Assembly: GCF_000321225.1 (NCBI RefSeq)
Contig: NW_004450582.1
Location: 2,006,870-2,070,869 of the forward strand
From: Odobenus rosmarus divergens
Lineage: Eukaryota; Chordata; Mammalia; Carnivora; Odobenidae
Direction of reading: 5' to 3'
Length of the DNA: 64,000 bases
In this document: in pieces, positions 11,641 to 23,673 of the stretch
How positions within the stretch are numbered: position 1 is the first letter of the stretch
How the letters are laid out: each line of letters opens with the position of its first letter
Notes under the pieces: model-generated
What the model was told of the DNA's origin: nothing
Seen by the model: only the letters and a program-made list of their open reading frames with translations
Database searches by the model: none
Translations under genes and position numbers: made by a program

Positions 11641-13195
11641 TTTCATTTTGTGAGTCTGATTTCTTCTGGAAAAAGTGCTGAGATATTTAAACCGTGGCCC
11701 ACCTAACCCAGAATAGGAAATTCTGTTAATCATATTCTAGTGTTGATTAGAAACATAACTACATAGAAAGAATGAAACTTTGAAGACATTCAGCCATAAT
11801 TTGTCTAGACTCTACCTTGGGATTGGTGAATGCCTCCTATTATATGTTTTCCAGAGTTTTCAAACCTCAGAGGTGATTAATCATATGATTTTCCTGCTCC
11901 TAAACTTTAAATGGCCCTAAATTCCTTCTGTGTGGAGTCCAGGCTCTATCCTGGCTCATCACCCTCATCATAATATCTTGAGTGTTACCATTTCCTAAGA
12001 TGTCACAGTTTCAACTCACTTGGGCCAAGAAAATCTCTGCTTTCACAATCGCCAGAGATGTTTAAACAATTCAGTCATGGAATTTTGGAGCCAGACAAGC
12101 TGCTATATATCTCCCTTAAGCTTGGTTTGCCAATGAGGAGATGAGGCTTCAGAGTCTTCTGCTTGGTAGTTCGAGACAGAGTCCAGGACTTCTCAATCCC
12201 ACCTCAAACTGCTCTGCTCTTCCATGAGAACTCATCCATTCCTTTTGGTAGGCCCACTGCCTTCATCTCCTTAGTGGATAATCTTTCTAATCCTTCAAAA
12301 TCCAGCTCAAAACTCAAGTACTTTATGAAATCAGTAATGATTAAATCCACCCACCTCCTATCACACCAATCAAGCCAGTGTCTAGCCCTTCAACAATATA
12401 TGTAGAATCAAGTACAATAATATTATTCAATTCATATTTTGGTTAAAGTTTCTTTTTATGTATATTTTTTGGCTAACATTATGGTAAGAAACTGCAGTTT
12501 CTTTTCTCTCTACAGGCTTGTTAATATGTTCTGTTCACAAAGGGTTTTCAATGAAAGCTGACTAAAAACAGACTGACTAGTCATGCCTGGGAGTGATCAC
12601 CCAATTTTGAAACTGTTACATTCATCATAATAATGTGTGTCATATAATTTAAACCATCATCATATTAATATGATGATGAGCGTTTTATCATTTTCTAAGC
12701 TATTTTGCTGTGATAACTCATTGGGTCTTACAACAACCTAGAAGATGGGTAATATTTATTAGGTGGTAAAATTGAGACTCAGAGAAGTAACTTCCTGAAG
12801 ACATTGTAGTAAATGCAGTGGTATATCACTCAGGCTGAGATATTATTCCCCTGGCCACCAGATATATTGGCAGCTGATGGTTCCCAGCTAAGGACTTGGG
12901 TGCAATTCTCTACAGATCTCTAGGGCTCTCTCTTCTGTGCATCTCTCTCCTCTCTGGTACTCTTCTTTGTGATCATCAGCCACCTCTCTGGACTCCCAGC
13001 TCTATCTCCTCAATTTAGGAAGGCCATAAGGCTCTGGTGGGTTCTATTGTCTATCCCATGACCTGAAAACTTTCCAAGAAGTTGGGGCAGTTATAGGACT
13101 CATCCTCATTTGCATCAGTGTCAAGGAGTCCAAAAGAAGGCAAAAATGGGGGGAAAGAGGAACAAAAAAGCAAAAGGGACAAATTGAAAAGCAAG
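11641..13195. other. Intergenic downstream of MGP
   Basis: No gene recognised. A weak L2-like tract (for example AATCCAGCTCAAAACTCAAG) lies near 12200-12400 and a MIR at 12690-12835. The rest shows nothing. Confidence 0.45.
12690..12835 (-). mobile_element. MIR SINE fragment
   Basis: Reverse MIR wording: CTCATTGGGTCTTACAACAA, then TTGAGACTCAGAGAAGTAAC. Confidence 0.65.
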
Positions 13196-13199
13196 ATGA

Positions 13200-15190
13200 T
13201 AGTCTTAAACTTATCACAGTAATCTCATTATATGTAAATAGTCTAAATAGTCCAGTTATTTTTTTGCTTTTACATAGGTTATAGATCTTACTGGACATTT
13301 TTGTTATTTTTGCTTTAAACAGTCAATTATTTTTTTTAAAGATTTTATTTATTTATTTGACACACAGAGAGAGACAGCTAGAGAGGGAACACAAGCAGGG
13401 GGAGTGCGAGAGGGAGAAGCAGGCTCCTGGCTGAGCAGGGAGCCTGATGCAGGGCTTGATCCCAGGACCCTGAGATCATGACCTGAGCTGAAGGCAGACA
13501 CTTAACCGACTGAGCCACCCAGGCACCCCTAAACAGTCAATTATTTTTTAAAAGGCTTAGATAATACCAAAAAAAAAATCCCATACATTTACCCATGTAG
13601 TTTGATTTCCACAGCTCCTCATTCTTCTGTATGCATCCAGATTTCTATCTGGTCTCATTTTCCTTCTGCCTAAAGGACTTCCTCTAACATTACTTAGATT
13701 CTTTTGGTTTTGAAATCTTGCCTTATTATTTGAAATGTCTTCACGGCATATCAAATCCTATGTTGCCAGTTTTTTTCTTTTAATTCTCTTAAGATGTTCC
13801 ACTGTCTTATAGCTAGCATTGTTTCTGCTATAAATCTGTTGTCATTCTCATCTTTATGCCTCTGTATGTACTGAGTCTTTTATGTCTTGAAGCTTCTAAC
13901 GTTTTTCTCTTTATCATTGGTTTTAACCAAAGTGATTATGACGTACCTTCATGTGGTTTTTCCTTATTTTTCTTGTTCTTGAGGTTTGTTGAGCTTCTTG
14001 GATTGCATTAAATTTAGAAATTATCAGTCATTATATCTTCAAATATTTTCCTTCCTTCACTCCTCTTCTCCTTTGGAGACTGAAATGACATGCACTTGAA
14101 GTTGTCCCACAGCTCCCTGATATTACTTTCATTTTTATAAGTTGTTTTTGCTCTGTGTATTTCATTATTGACAGTTTCTTTAAATGTGTCTACAAGTTTG
14201 TTAACTTATCTTCAGTAATATCTAATTTACCGTTAATCCTATCCAGGGCATGTTTCATTTCAGACATTACAGTTTTCACCTATAGAAGTTTGATTTGGGT
14301 GTTTTTGTATTTTCTATCTCAATTTTTTTAACATTTTAGATACAGTTAGGATAACTTTTTTAATACCTTTGTTTGTTAATTCCAATATCTATATCACTTC
14401 CACATTGGTTTTGATTGGTTGATTATTCTATTTGTTATGGATCTTAATTTCCTAGTTCTTTGAATTCCTGATAATCTTTTATTTGACACCAGACATTGCA
14501 AATTTTATTTTTTTGTGTACTGGATATTCTTGTATTTCTGTAAGTATTCTTGAGCTTTGTTCTGGGACAGTTAAATCACCTGGGAAAAGCTTCATTGTTT
14601 TAAATCTTGCTTTTAAAAGGAGACCAACTCAGTATTTAGTCTAGGGCCAGTTGCTTCCCCCACACTGAAGAAAGACCCTCTGAGTACTGCACCCAATGTC
14701 CCATGACTGGGTGGGAGGGAGGAAATAATCCCAGCCCTCAGTTAGTGCCAGTCACTATTCCCTCTCTTCCTCTCAGATGATTATTTTCTTATATTTACGT
14801 GCCAATCAGTTCTCTGCTGCATATCCAGATATCCAGAGATCCCTTTCTCAGTAACTTTCCTCTCCAGTATTTTGCCATGTAAACCCTAACCACCATATTC
14901 TCCTAGGACTTTCAACTCATCTGAACTCAAAATGTTCACCATATTTCACTTTGGTTCCGCTCTCCCTGAGCCATGTCCTGGAAACTTTCTTAAGGCAATA
15001 AACTGAGGCAATCAGAGGACTCACTTTGTTTGTTTCCCATCTCTTAGGGATCACCATCATCTTTCATTGATTGATGCCCAGTATCTTGAAAGTCATTGTT
15101 TCATATGTATTGTTGTTTGTTTTCTTTAGTTATTTCTAAAGAAAGGGTAAATCCCACTTAAGACTCCATATTGCCCAAAAGCCCGCTATC
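13200..15190 (-). mobile_element. HAL1-like (half-L1) element, interrupted by a SINE
   Basis: Antisense text such as GAAGTTGTCCCACAGCTCCC, GACACCAGACATTGCAAATT and GGAGACCAACTCAGTATTTAG matches my memory of HAL1, an L1 relative with an ORF1-like frame only. No intact frame remains. A SINE at 13330-13529 splits it. Confidence 0.65.
13330..13529 (-). mobile_element. Carnivore tRNA-derived SINE
   Basis: Reverse copy from poly-T/AAAGATTTTATTTATTTATT to TGAGCCACCCAGGCACCCC. AAACAGTCAATTATTTTTT flanks both ends as a long target-site duplication. Confidence 0.95.
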
Positions 15191-15781
15191 AGACAGGACT
15201 ATTCTGAATGGTCATCTTAGCCTCAGAGTTTCCACCTGGAATTGGCTGAGGCATTTACTGGAATTGTACAACAGCTCAAATGTTCACTCTGTCTAGGGCT
15301 ATGTTCCTCACCCCTCCCATGTTGTGCCCAAGAGTTCTTCCCTATAAACCATCTGCACACAAATCTCCAAGTCTTAGAGTCTGTTTCCCAGGAGCCAGAT
15401 CTGTGACCATGATTCAGTTGGTAAATAGGGGGACCCAGGTTTTCCGGCTCCAAACCTCTTGTTTTATCAATCACACAACATTAGATTCATAGCTTTTGAG
15501 CTGACAAGGAGTTCAGCAAAAACCTCATTCAACCCTCTTATTTTATGTTGAATAATCTGAGAGCTTAGAGACTAAATGCTCCAAGGACAAGTATTTTATT
15601 TTCTTGAGAAATTCACTTTAGACCTCATAAAATCTAATTCCTTAAGCCAGTTTTTAGAAAAGGTTATGTACAAATGGTCCATAAATTTGTATCAACCTTT
15701 CATTGTATGCAGTCACAAATTCCAATCTGATAAAGCTAGTTTTAATGTAGTTTCAGGTCAGTCAAAATTTTATTTATCCTA

Positions 15782-15980
15782 GGGGTGCCTGGGTGGCTCA
15801 GTCATTAAGCATCTACCTTCAGCTCAGGTCATGGTCCTAGGGTCCTGGGATTGAGCCCCACATCGGGCTCCCTGCTCAGCGGGAAGCCTGCTTCTCCCTC
15901 TCCCACTCCCCCTGCTTGTGTTCCCTCTCTCGCTGTGTCTCTCTCTGTCAAATAAATAAATAAAGTCTTTTAAAAAAAAT
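15782..15980 (+). mobile_element. Carnivore tRNA-derived SINE
   Basis: The head is GGGGTGCCTGGGTGGCTCAG and the end AAATAAATAAATAAAGTC. It belongs to the CCCCCTGCTTGTGTTCCCTC subtype. Confidence 0.95.
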
Positions 15981-16031
15981 TTACCAACCTTCTCTGTTCT
16001 ATTTCTTTCTTTGATATAATTTGGTTTTTCA

Positions 16032-16251
16032 GGGATGCCTGGGTGGCTCAGTGGGTTACTAATCTGCCTTCAGCTCAGGTCATGATCCCAGGGCCCTGGG
16101 ATTGAGTCCTGCATTGGGCTCTTTGTTCAGCTGGGAGCTTGCTTCTCCCTGTGCCTGCCACTCCCCCTGCTTGTGCTTGCTCTCTCTCGCTCTCTCTCTG
16201 ACAAATAAATAAAAATTCTTTAAAAAAACAAAATAAAACAAAATAATAATA
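16032..16251 (+). mobile_element. Carnivore tRNA-derived SINE
   Basis: A second SINE about 50 bases after the previous one. It starts GGGATGCCTGGGTGGCTCAG. The target-site duplication ATAATTTGGTTTTTCAG lies before it and at 16252-16268. Confidence 0.95.
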
Positions 16252-16429
16252 ATAATTTGGTTTTTCAGAGCTAAGATACACGAAGTGACAGGTCACAGGC
16301 CTTATTTTCTTCCTCTTTCATGACATTGGTAAGGCCTGTCATGAAGTAGTACATCCTGAGAACCAAAGAGTGCTTAAACACAGAGTGCTCTTCTCCCACC
16401 CCATAAAAGCCATCTTACATTTTAGCCTA

Positions 16430-16590
16430 GTGTTTGCAAATAAGGACTTTGTAAAATAAGATTATTCTAGTACCCACCTTAACCTTGTTGTAAATATTAA
16501 ATAAATGAAATATATGTGAAGTACACAAAACACTGGCATACAGTAAGTGCTTAATAAATGCTAGCTATTTCTACTGTTGTTTTCTATTGT
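16430..16590 (+). mobile_element. MIR SINE fragment
   Basis: Forward MIR 3' wording: CTTGTTGTAAATATTAAATA, then ACTGGCATACAGTAAGTGCT and TAATAAATGCTAGC. Confidence 0.7.
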
Positions 16591-17860
16591 ACAATTTCTA
16601 TTATTTTAATGTACTATGCTCTGGATATTAAGAAATGGCAAGATGATCTTTCTTTAGGGATTCCCACTTACACTTTCAAAGCAGCCAGAATTTACAGCCA
16701 AAAAGTTTGATAGCCTAGACCAGCTTGTACCTATTCCATTCTTCCTCAATTCTCCCCCATGCCTTATCTACCTGTGCCAATGAAACATGTAGTTTTAGAA
16801 TCCTAGGCCAGGGAAGTTCATTTTTGTTTAAGGAAAATTCATTATCTTAGCTTTTATGTTCACCAGGGTTTAGAATTCATGCAACTATATTTTTAGGCAG
16901 TCATAAAAATGTCCATATTAGAATGGAGTTAAAGATATATACTTAAATAGTAGTACTAGTAGTATATTCAAGCACTATTTACATCCCTATGGTTACCTTT
17001 TCAATAAAGAAAATCTGCAAGTAATCTGTGTTCTATCTCTGAGTTCTTGAGTACCCTGATTATCCATCATTTGTAGCCTTTCCTTCACTTCCTCAATTCT
17101 AACAATCTAACCCAGTTCCTTGCCATAATGCAGAACTCTAATGAGAGAAAATTCTATACTGACCTTATTTTGATTTGGAACCCTGAAACTTTGCCCAGAT
17201 TGCCTTTTTTTATTTATGAACTTGAGTTCTATTTCATCCTAGATGGCCCTCCTCTGGAGCCCAGACATTGCTACCTCTCTGACTATTGCTAGATATATCT
17301 TCTGCCATACCTCCTCCATCAGTAAGAATCCCTAGCAATTGATGTTAATTCAGAACACAATATATTAATCCACTCCACTTTCTCTGCAAGAATGGGACAT
17401 CTTTATCCATGATGTGTTATACATCCTAAACTACCAAGCATCATACAGTGGCATGTCCCCAGTAGGAAGACTACATGGGTCTGAGAACTAAGATAAGGAA
17501 GCAGGAATGGCTCTATTTACCATATTTTGTAACCCACATGAAGAATTTATACTTTCTCTCCTTACAATTCTAGTATCTGTGGGTTGGAAATCCTGATTCA
17601 GATAGAGAGAACAATTTTACCACAGGACATTAAAAGAGTCCCATTTAAGCTCTAGATGCTGTCACATCAGTCTTCTCATGCTAAGAGAACAATGAGCAGT
17701 AACAGAGTCATCTTTTCTAAAAGGGATAATTGAACTTATTTGTCAGGAGAAGGTAGGGCTTTTGAATCTAAGAAGAAAAATACATTGGATATCTTGGTAA
17801 TCCAGTGGAATATCTCCTGACATTTCTCTGCCCAATTGTGATAGTAAATGGGCAAATAAT

Positions 17861-18240
17861 GTATCAGCCGTGGTCTGAGAAGGGCATGGTGACCAGCTCA
17901 CAACTCTCAGGAACAGGGATCTATTTCACTTAGTAAATTACACACCTAGACCACCAGATGTGTTAACTAAGAGTAAGGTAATCGAGAACGGGTAGTTGAA
18001 GAGGGAAATAGTTTTAGTGGTGACTTTACAACAGCTGCCTCAGCACGGGCTGTAGTTTGTCCGACTAACCTTCGTAAATATTCTAACATGCTCTAGGGAT
18101 GAACTAGATTTCAAATATGAGACACACCAAAGGAGAAACAATAGAGCTAAGAAAGAGGAGATCACTGTTACACTAAACCTGGGAAACACATTTCTATGAA
18201 ACAGCCACAGTATCCAGGAAAAAGTGACTAGATTGTAATT
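17861..18240 (+). repeat. Unclassified diverged repeat, longest local copy
   Basis: The first 80 bases resemble 20536-20615 (shared GTATCAG, TGGTCTGAGAA, CATGGTGACCAG, CTCTCAGGAA, TCTATTTCACTTA). The last 150 resemble 19318-19460 (shared AGAGCT.AGAAAGAGGAGAT, ACATTTCTAT, TATCCAGGAAA). The family is not identified; an old LTR is possible. Confidence 0.5.
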
Positions 18241-18647
18241 TTTTTCCTGGAAAAGAGACCAACCAGAATCCTGGAGAAGCTATTTTTGGAACATATTGTA
18301 GGGAAACAAGTGGATGTAACAGGGCAAGTGTGGACTGTAATTGATTTTATGGTGCTTGGCTCAGTTCCCTCAGGACTGAGGCACTCATTCCCTCAAATGC
18401 CAGCAGCTGATGGCTTTGAGTGGGCTGAGTCCCTCTCCCAAAACCGCCCTTAGCTCAAGAGAACAGTTTGCTCCAAGTCATGAAACAGCCCACATCTCAA
18501 AACTGGTCAATGCAAGGGCATAAAGACCTAGGCCTTTTCCCTGACACTGGTATCTTTCAAGTCTTGTGATTTCCTTCTTTCTTATCTTCCCTTCCCCTTA
18601 CAAGCTCCAAGCCAGAATGTATTTGGCTTAATTACTCAGTTTATGAG

Positions 18648-18684
<37 letters not shown>
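18648..18684 (+). repeat. (TA)n(CA)n microsatellite
   Basis: A TA run passing directly into a CA run. Confidence 0.95.
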
Positions 18685-19317
18685 AATACAGCAGAGGTAG
18701 GATATGGAAATCTTTTGGTGGACTCTAAATTCATCCTGAGATTGAAATTGGCCCCAGTTATTTCTGATTTAAAAATGTAAACCCCCCTCCTTCAAGTTAT
18801 CCTTAAGTAAGTTGATGTGAGGCACTACATTATGAGACTCATCGGTTAATTTCTTTAGAGAAATGAACTGGGTGACCCGTTGGGGGTTTTTCCATCTCTC
18901 ATTTCTTTGAATTCAGGCACTGAAAGCTAACCAACGAACAAGAAAGCCAGGAACATAAGTCATCTGGGGTTGTTAAAACATGAGGTTAAGCTTTGAAAAA
19001 TACTGTTCAAGACAGGTGCTCTTTTCTCAGTTAATAGAGGAGATTTTTATGGTGCTTGCCTAGAAACACTCTGACTCCTTTACTTTGGAGAAAGCAATAC
19101 ACAAAATTTATCTCTGGCCATTTCATCTAAGGATAATGACCACTCCTTTTGACCACAAACCTATAAATAAAATAGGAAAATAATCTGCATACATTTAGAT
19201 ACAGTTTTTAAATATTCTGAGAGAGAATTTTCCTCTTTACAAGAAGTCTTGGAAAGGTTCCTAAAGATAATGATTTTGTATTATAGAAATATTCAAAGAA
19301 AATCCTAAGTGCTATGA

Positions 19318-19460
19318 CTTACCCCTAGAAGTAAATTAGACCTCAAACAGGAGCGTATACCAAAGAAGATGTCGTAGAGCTGAGAAAGAGGAGATAAATT
19401 TTTCACTAAGCTGGTAAATACATTTCTATATACACCCATGCTATCCAGGAAATGGTGGCT
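19318..19460 (+). repeat. Second copy of the unclassified repeat (3' part)
   Basis: Aligns by eye with 18090-18240. Begins CCCCTAGAAGTAAATTAGAC and ends near GCTATCCAGGAAATGGTGGC. Confidence 0.45.
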
Positions 19461-20069
19461 AGAACTACAAAGTTTAGTAAAAGCATAAGGACAAATAGTA
19501 CCCATCTCTTTGAAAACATAAAAGGAATTAAGAATTAGAAGGAAAAAATGGAGCAAATTTAGACCAGTGTTTCTCAAATAAGTATTCTAAAGAATGATGT
19601 TCCAGTCGGTGTCTTGCCAAAAGTTGTTTTATGCCCAAATAAGTTCTATTGTTTTTGCATAATCTCCTCTTGGAGATATATATTTATGTGAAATTTGCTA
19701 TATTAAACCCTCTGTATGGTCCATCAGTAAAGGAATCTGTTTGAATCTATTTAACACAGGGGTACACAAGATAATTTGACAATAGAATATTCATTTTAAA
19801 GGGTATTTGTCACCATCTTGCACAACTTACTTCAGAATTATTGGTCAAGCCCAACCTCTGTCTCTTTCCTTCTATAGCATGCCTAACATGTATTTGACAT
19901 TTAACAAGTATTTATCATATACTTGCTCTATACCACACAATATGGCCATACAGTAGAAAATGATCAGTTTGCACTTAAATCTCCAGTGTTAGAAAATTCT
20001 CTAGGTTACATGATACATTAGTTCATTTTTGGATAACTGATTGTTAGGATAGAAATGTTTCTTATACCA

Positions 20070-20290
20070 GGGCCCCTGGGTGGCTCAGTCGGTCAAGCCT
20101 CCGACCCTTGATTTCAACTCAGGTCACGATCTCAGGGTCGTGGGATCAGTCCTGTGCTGGGCTCCACACTCAGCACAGAGTCTGCTTGTCCCTCTCCCTC
20201 TGCTCCTCCCCATGCTGGCTTTCTCTCTCTTTCTCTCTCTCTCTGTCTTTCTCTAAAATAAGTAAATTCTAAAAATCTTTAAAAAATAAA
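20070..20290 (+). mobile_element. Carnivore tRNA-derived SINE, older subtype
   Basis: Head GGCCCCTGGGTGGCTCAGTC. The body has CCGACCCTTGATTTCAACTC and GATCTCAGGGTCGTGGGATC, a different subtype from most SINEs in this window. Confidence 0.92.
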
Positions 20291-20535
20291 TTTTTCTTGT
20301 ATTGAATCAATTTAAAAATTTTGGCATTAATTCTTCTCTCTAGAATAAAAGAGTGTATATATTCAACTGCCTCATTTCTCTTTTTTCCTTTTTAAACTTC
20401 TATATTTGATATGCTACTCAGACACATTCATACTCCCATGCGTCTTTCTCTCTCTCTCTCTCAGCAAACAGAAACACAAACTCCATTCATTTGTAAAATA
20501 AACTTATTTTCTTATCATGATCATGGTAACCTGGT

Positions 20536-20615
20536 GTATCAGGCATGGTCTGAGAAATACATGGTGACCAGGACCTCACAGCTCTCAGGAATGAGGGTCT
20601 ATTTCACTTACCAAT
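20536..20615 (+). repeat. Third copy of the unclassified repeat (5' part)
   Basis: Aligns with 17861-17940 at roughly 80% by eye. Confidence 0.45.
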
Positions 20616-21839
20616 TGAAATATTCTTTCTATATTAACACAAAAAATAACCCAATGCTATATGTTCCATTTGCCATGATTCTAGACAGAAAAGTTATACA
20701 ATTTCTTTTTTATTATTTTATTTTACTGGGGTAAGCACACTTAACGTAAGATCTACCCTCTTAATTTTTTTAAGTGTATTGTTATTGTCCATAGGTACGA
20801 TGTTTTACAGCAGACCTCTAAAACTTCTTCATCTTGTTTAATTGAAACTTTATACCCTGGATTTATAACTCCTCAAACCACCCCCCCCAACCCCTAGCAA
20901 TCACTATCCACTTTTCAATTATATGAATTTGACTATTTTCAGTACCTTATATAAGTGTACCTTATATATATTTCAGTACCTTATATAAGTGGAATAATGC
21001 AATACTTTTCTTTCTGTGACTGGCTTATTTCACTTACCATAATGTCACAAGATTCATCTATGTTGCACATTGCAGAATTTCCTTCCTTTTTAAGGTTGAA
21101 AAGTATTCCATTGTATGTATATACCACATTTTCTTCATCCATTCACGTGTCAATTCTTAAATTTGTGAAGACTTCTTTTATGACCTAATATGTTTTATGA
21201 CCTAATATCTTGGAGAAAGATCCATAAATGCTTGAGAAGGATGTGTATTCTGCTGCTATAGGGTGGAATGTTCTGTATAAGTGTATTAGGTCCAATTGGT
21301 CTATAGCATTATTCAAGTCCTCCACTTTTTTATTAATCTTTTGTCTAGATGCTCTATCCATGGAGTATTCAAGTATCCTACTATCATTGTATTGCTGTCT
21401 ATTTCTTCTTTCAGTTCTGTCAATGTTTGCTTTATAAATTTAGGTGCTCTGATGTTAGGTTCATAAATTATAAATAATTATAAATTATATTATTATTATA
21501 TATTGTATATTATAATTATATTGTTATAAATATTATAAATTATCAATTATAAATAATTGTTATATCTTCCTGTTGAATGGCCCTTTTGTCATTATGTAAT
21601 GACCTTCCTTACCTCTTTTGACTAGTTTTTGACCCAAAGTCTCTTTTGTCTGATATAAGTATAGACACTCCTGCTCTCTTTTGATTACTATTGGCATGGA
21701 TTATCATTTTCCATCCTTTCACTTTCAACCTATGTATGTCCTTAAATCTAAAGTGAGTTTCTTACAGACAGGATATAGTTAGGATTTTTTAATCCATTCA
21801 GTCAATCCAAGACACTCCATGTCTTTTGATTTGGGAGTA

Positions 21840-22193
21840 TTATCATCTGAATGTGTCCCCTCCCCCAGATTCATATGACAAAATCCTAATTCCCAAAGGT
21901 GATGGTATAGACCTTTGAGAAGTGCATAAAGCATAAGAGTGGAGCCTTCATGAATGGGATTAGTGCCTTATAAAAGAGGTTCCAAAGAGATCTTCAGCCC
22001 CTTGCTGTATGAGGACACAGCAAGAAAATGCTGACTATGAGTCAGAATGAAAACTTCACAAGAATGTGACCATGCTGGCATTTTGATCTCAGACTTCCCA
22101 GCCTCCAGAACTGTGAGAAATAAATTTCTGTTAAATTGAAATGGATACCCATTCTGAGATATTTTGTTATAGCTGCCCAAACAGACTAAGACA
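21840..22193 (+). mobile_element. MaLR-type LTR (old endogenous retrovirus-like), solo
   Basis: The body reads ATTATCATCTGAATGTGTCC, then TTCATGAATGGGATTAGTGC, CCAGCCTCCAGAACTGTGAG and a terminal AACAGACTAAGACA, all typical of MST/MLT1 LTRs. The L1 text on either side is continuous (GTCTTTTGATTTGGGAG before, GGGCGTTTAATCCATTTAC after), so it inserted into the L1. No internal viral genes are present. Confidence 0.8.
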
Positions 22194-22333
22194 GGGCGTT
22201 TAATCCATTTACATTTAAAGTAATTCTTGATAGGGAAGGATTTACTATTGTCATTTTTTAAGGTATTTTCTGTTAGTTTTGTAGTTCTTTTGTCTGTCTT
22301 TTCCTCTCTTGTTGTCTTCTTTTGTGTTTTGTT

Positions 22334-22490
22334 GATATATATATATCATATATATGTGATATATATTTTATATGTAAATGTTTATTTATGTATTTTTGTC
22401 TTGGTATGCTTTGATTCCTTTCTATTTTTCTTTTGTGTAACTTTTATATATATATATATAAAGATATATATTAAATATATATATAGTTTG
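22334..22490 (+). repeat. AT-rich (TA)n low-complexity tract
   Basis: Several TATATA runs between short unique words, inside the old L1. Confidence 0.85.
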
Positions 22491-23207
22491 TTTTGGCTAG
22501 CTTGGAGCTTACATAAAATATCTTATCCTTATAAGAGTCTATTTTAAGCTGGTTAACAACTTAAATTCAATCACATACAAAAACCCTACACTATAACTTC
22601 TCCCCCTCCACACATTTTATGTTATTGTTGTCACAGTTTGCATCTGTTCATATTGTGTATCTTTTAACATGTTTTTATTTAGTTATTTTTAATACTTTTT
22701 CTTTTTAAACTTTTGAACTAGAATTAAAAGTGATTCACCAACCAGAATACAGTAGTACAGTATTTGGTATTTGTCTACCTATTTACTTTTACCAATGAAT
22801 TTCATACTTTCTTATGCCAGCATATTGTTATTTAGCATCCTTTTATTTCAACTTGAAAAACTCTTCAGTATTTCTTATAAGACAAGTCTAGTGGTGATGA
22901 ACTCCCTCACGTGTGTGTGTGTGTGTGTTGTGGGGCGTGTTGTATATTTTTTGGTCTCAGAAAATCTTTTTCTCTCCTTCATTTTCAGAGGATAATTTTG
23001 CCAGATATATCATTCTTAGTTGGCAGGTTTTTCCCTTTAGCACTTTGAATATATCTTCCCACTCCCTTCTGCTTTGCAAGGTTTCTGCTGAAAAATCCCC
23101 TTATGGGGGTTCCCTTGTATGTGACAAATTTCTTTTTCTCTTGCTGCTTTCAGATTCCCTCCTTGTCTTTGGCTTTTGACAGTTTGATTATAATGTGTCT
23201 CAGAATA

Positions 23208-23673
23208 CAGGCAGTCCTCAACTTATGATGGTTCAACTTATAATTTTTTGACTTTACAATGATGCAAAGGAAATACATTCAGTAGAAACTGCACTTTGAA
23301 TTTTGAATTTTAATCTTTTCTCAGGCTAGCGATATGTAGTATGATACTTTCTCACAATGTAGGGCAGCAAAGATTTTCTGAGACCAGTCAGCCACACAAT
23401 CACAAGAGTATATTTACAACCATTCTCGTTTCATTTTCAGTACATATTCAACAAATTACATAAATTTCAATAAATTAAAGTGAGATATTCAATACTTGTT
23501 ACACTTTGTGTTAGATGATTTTGCCCAACTGTAGGTCAATGTAAATGTTCTGAACATGTTTAAGGTAGGCCATGCTAAACTATGATATTCAATAGGTTAA
23601 GTGTATTAAATGCACGTTCAACTTATAATGTGTTTATTAAAGCATAACTCCATCATAAGTTGAGGAAGATCTG
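23208..23673 (+). mobile_element. Tigger-like non-autonomous DNA transposon (Tc1/mariner group)
   Basis: The 466-bp element begins CAGGCAGTCCTCAACTTATG and ends with the inverted match CATAAGTTGAGGAAGATCTG. TA dinucleotides at 23206-23207 and 23674-23675 are the target duplication typical of this superfamily. The L1 sequence resumes directly after it. Confidence 0.92.

Larger units (their letters stand above)
16600..20065. other. Intergenic, unique-looking, with an unclassified repeat
   Basis: No gene recognised. It contains a TA/CA microsatellite and two of three copies of an unassigned diverged repeat (17861-18240 and 19318-19460). Confidence 0.5.

Noticed and set aside
15782..16251. tRNA-like heads of SINEs considered as tRNA genes
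   Set aside because: Each is followed by a SINE body and AATAAA tail with target duplications. They are tRNA-derived SINEs.
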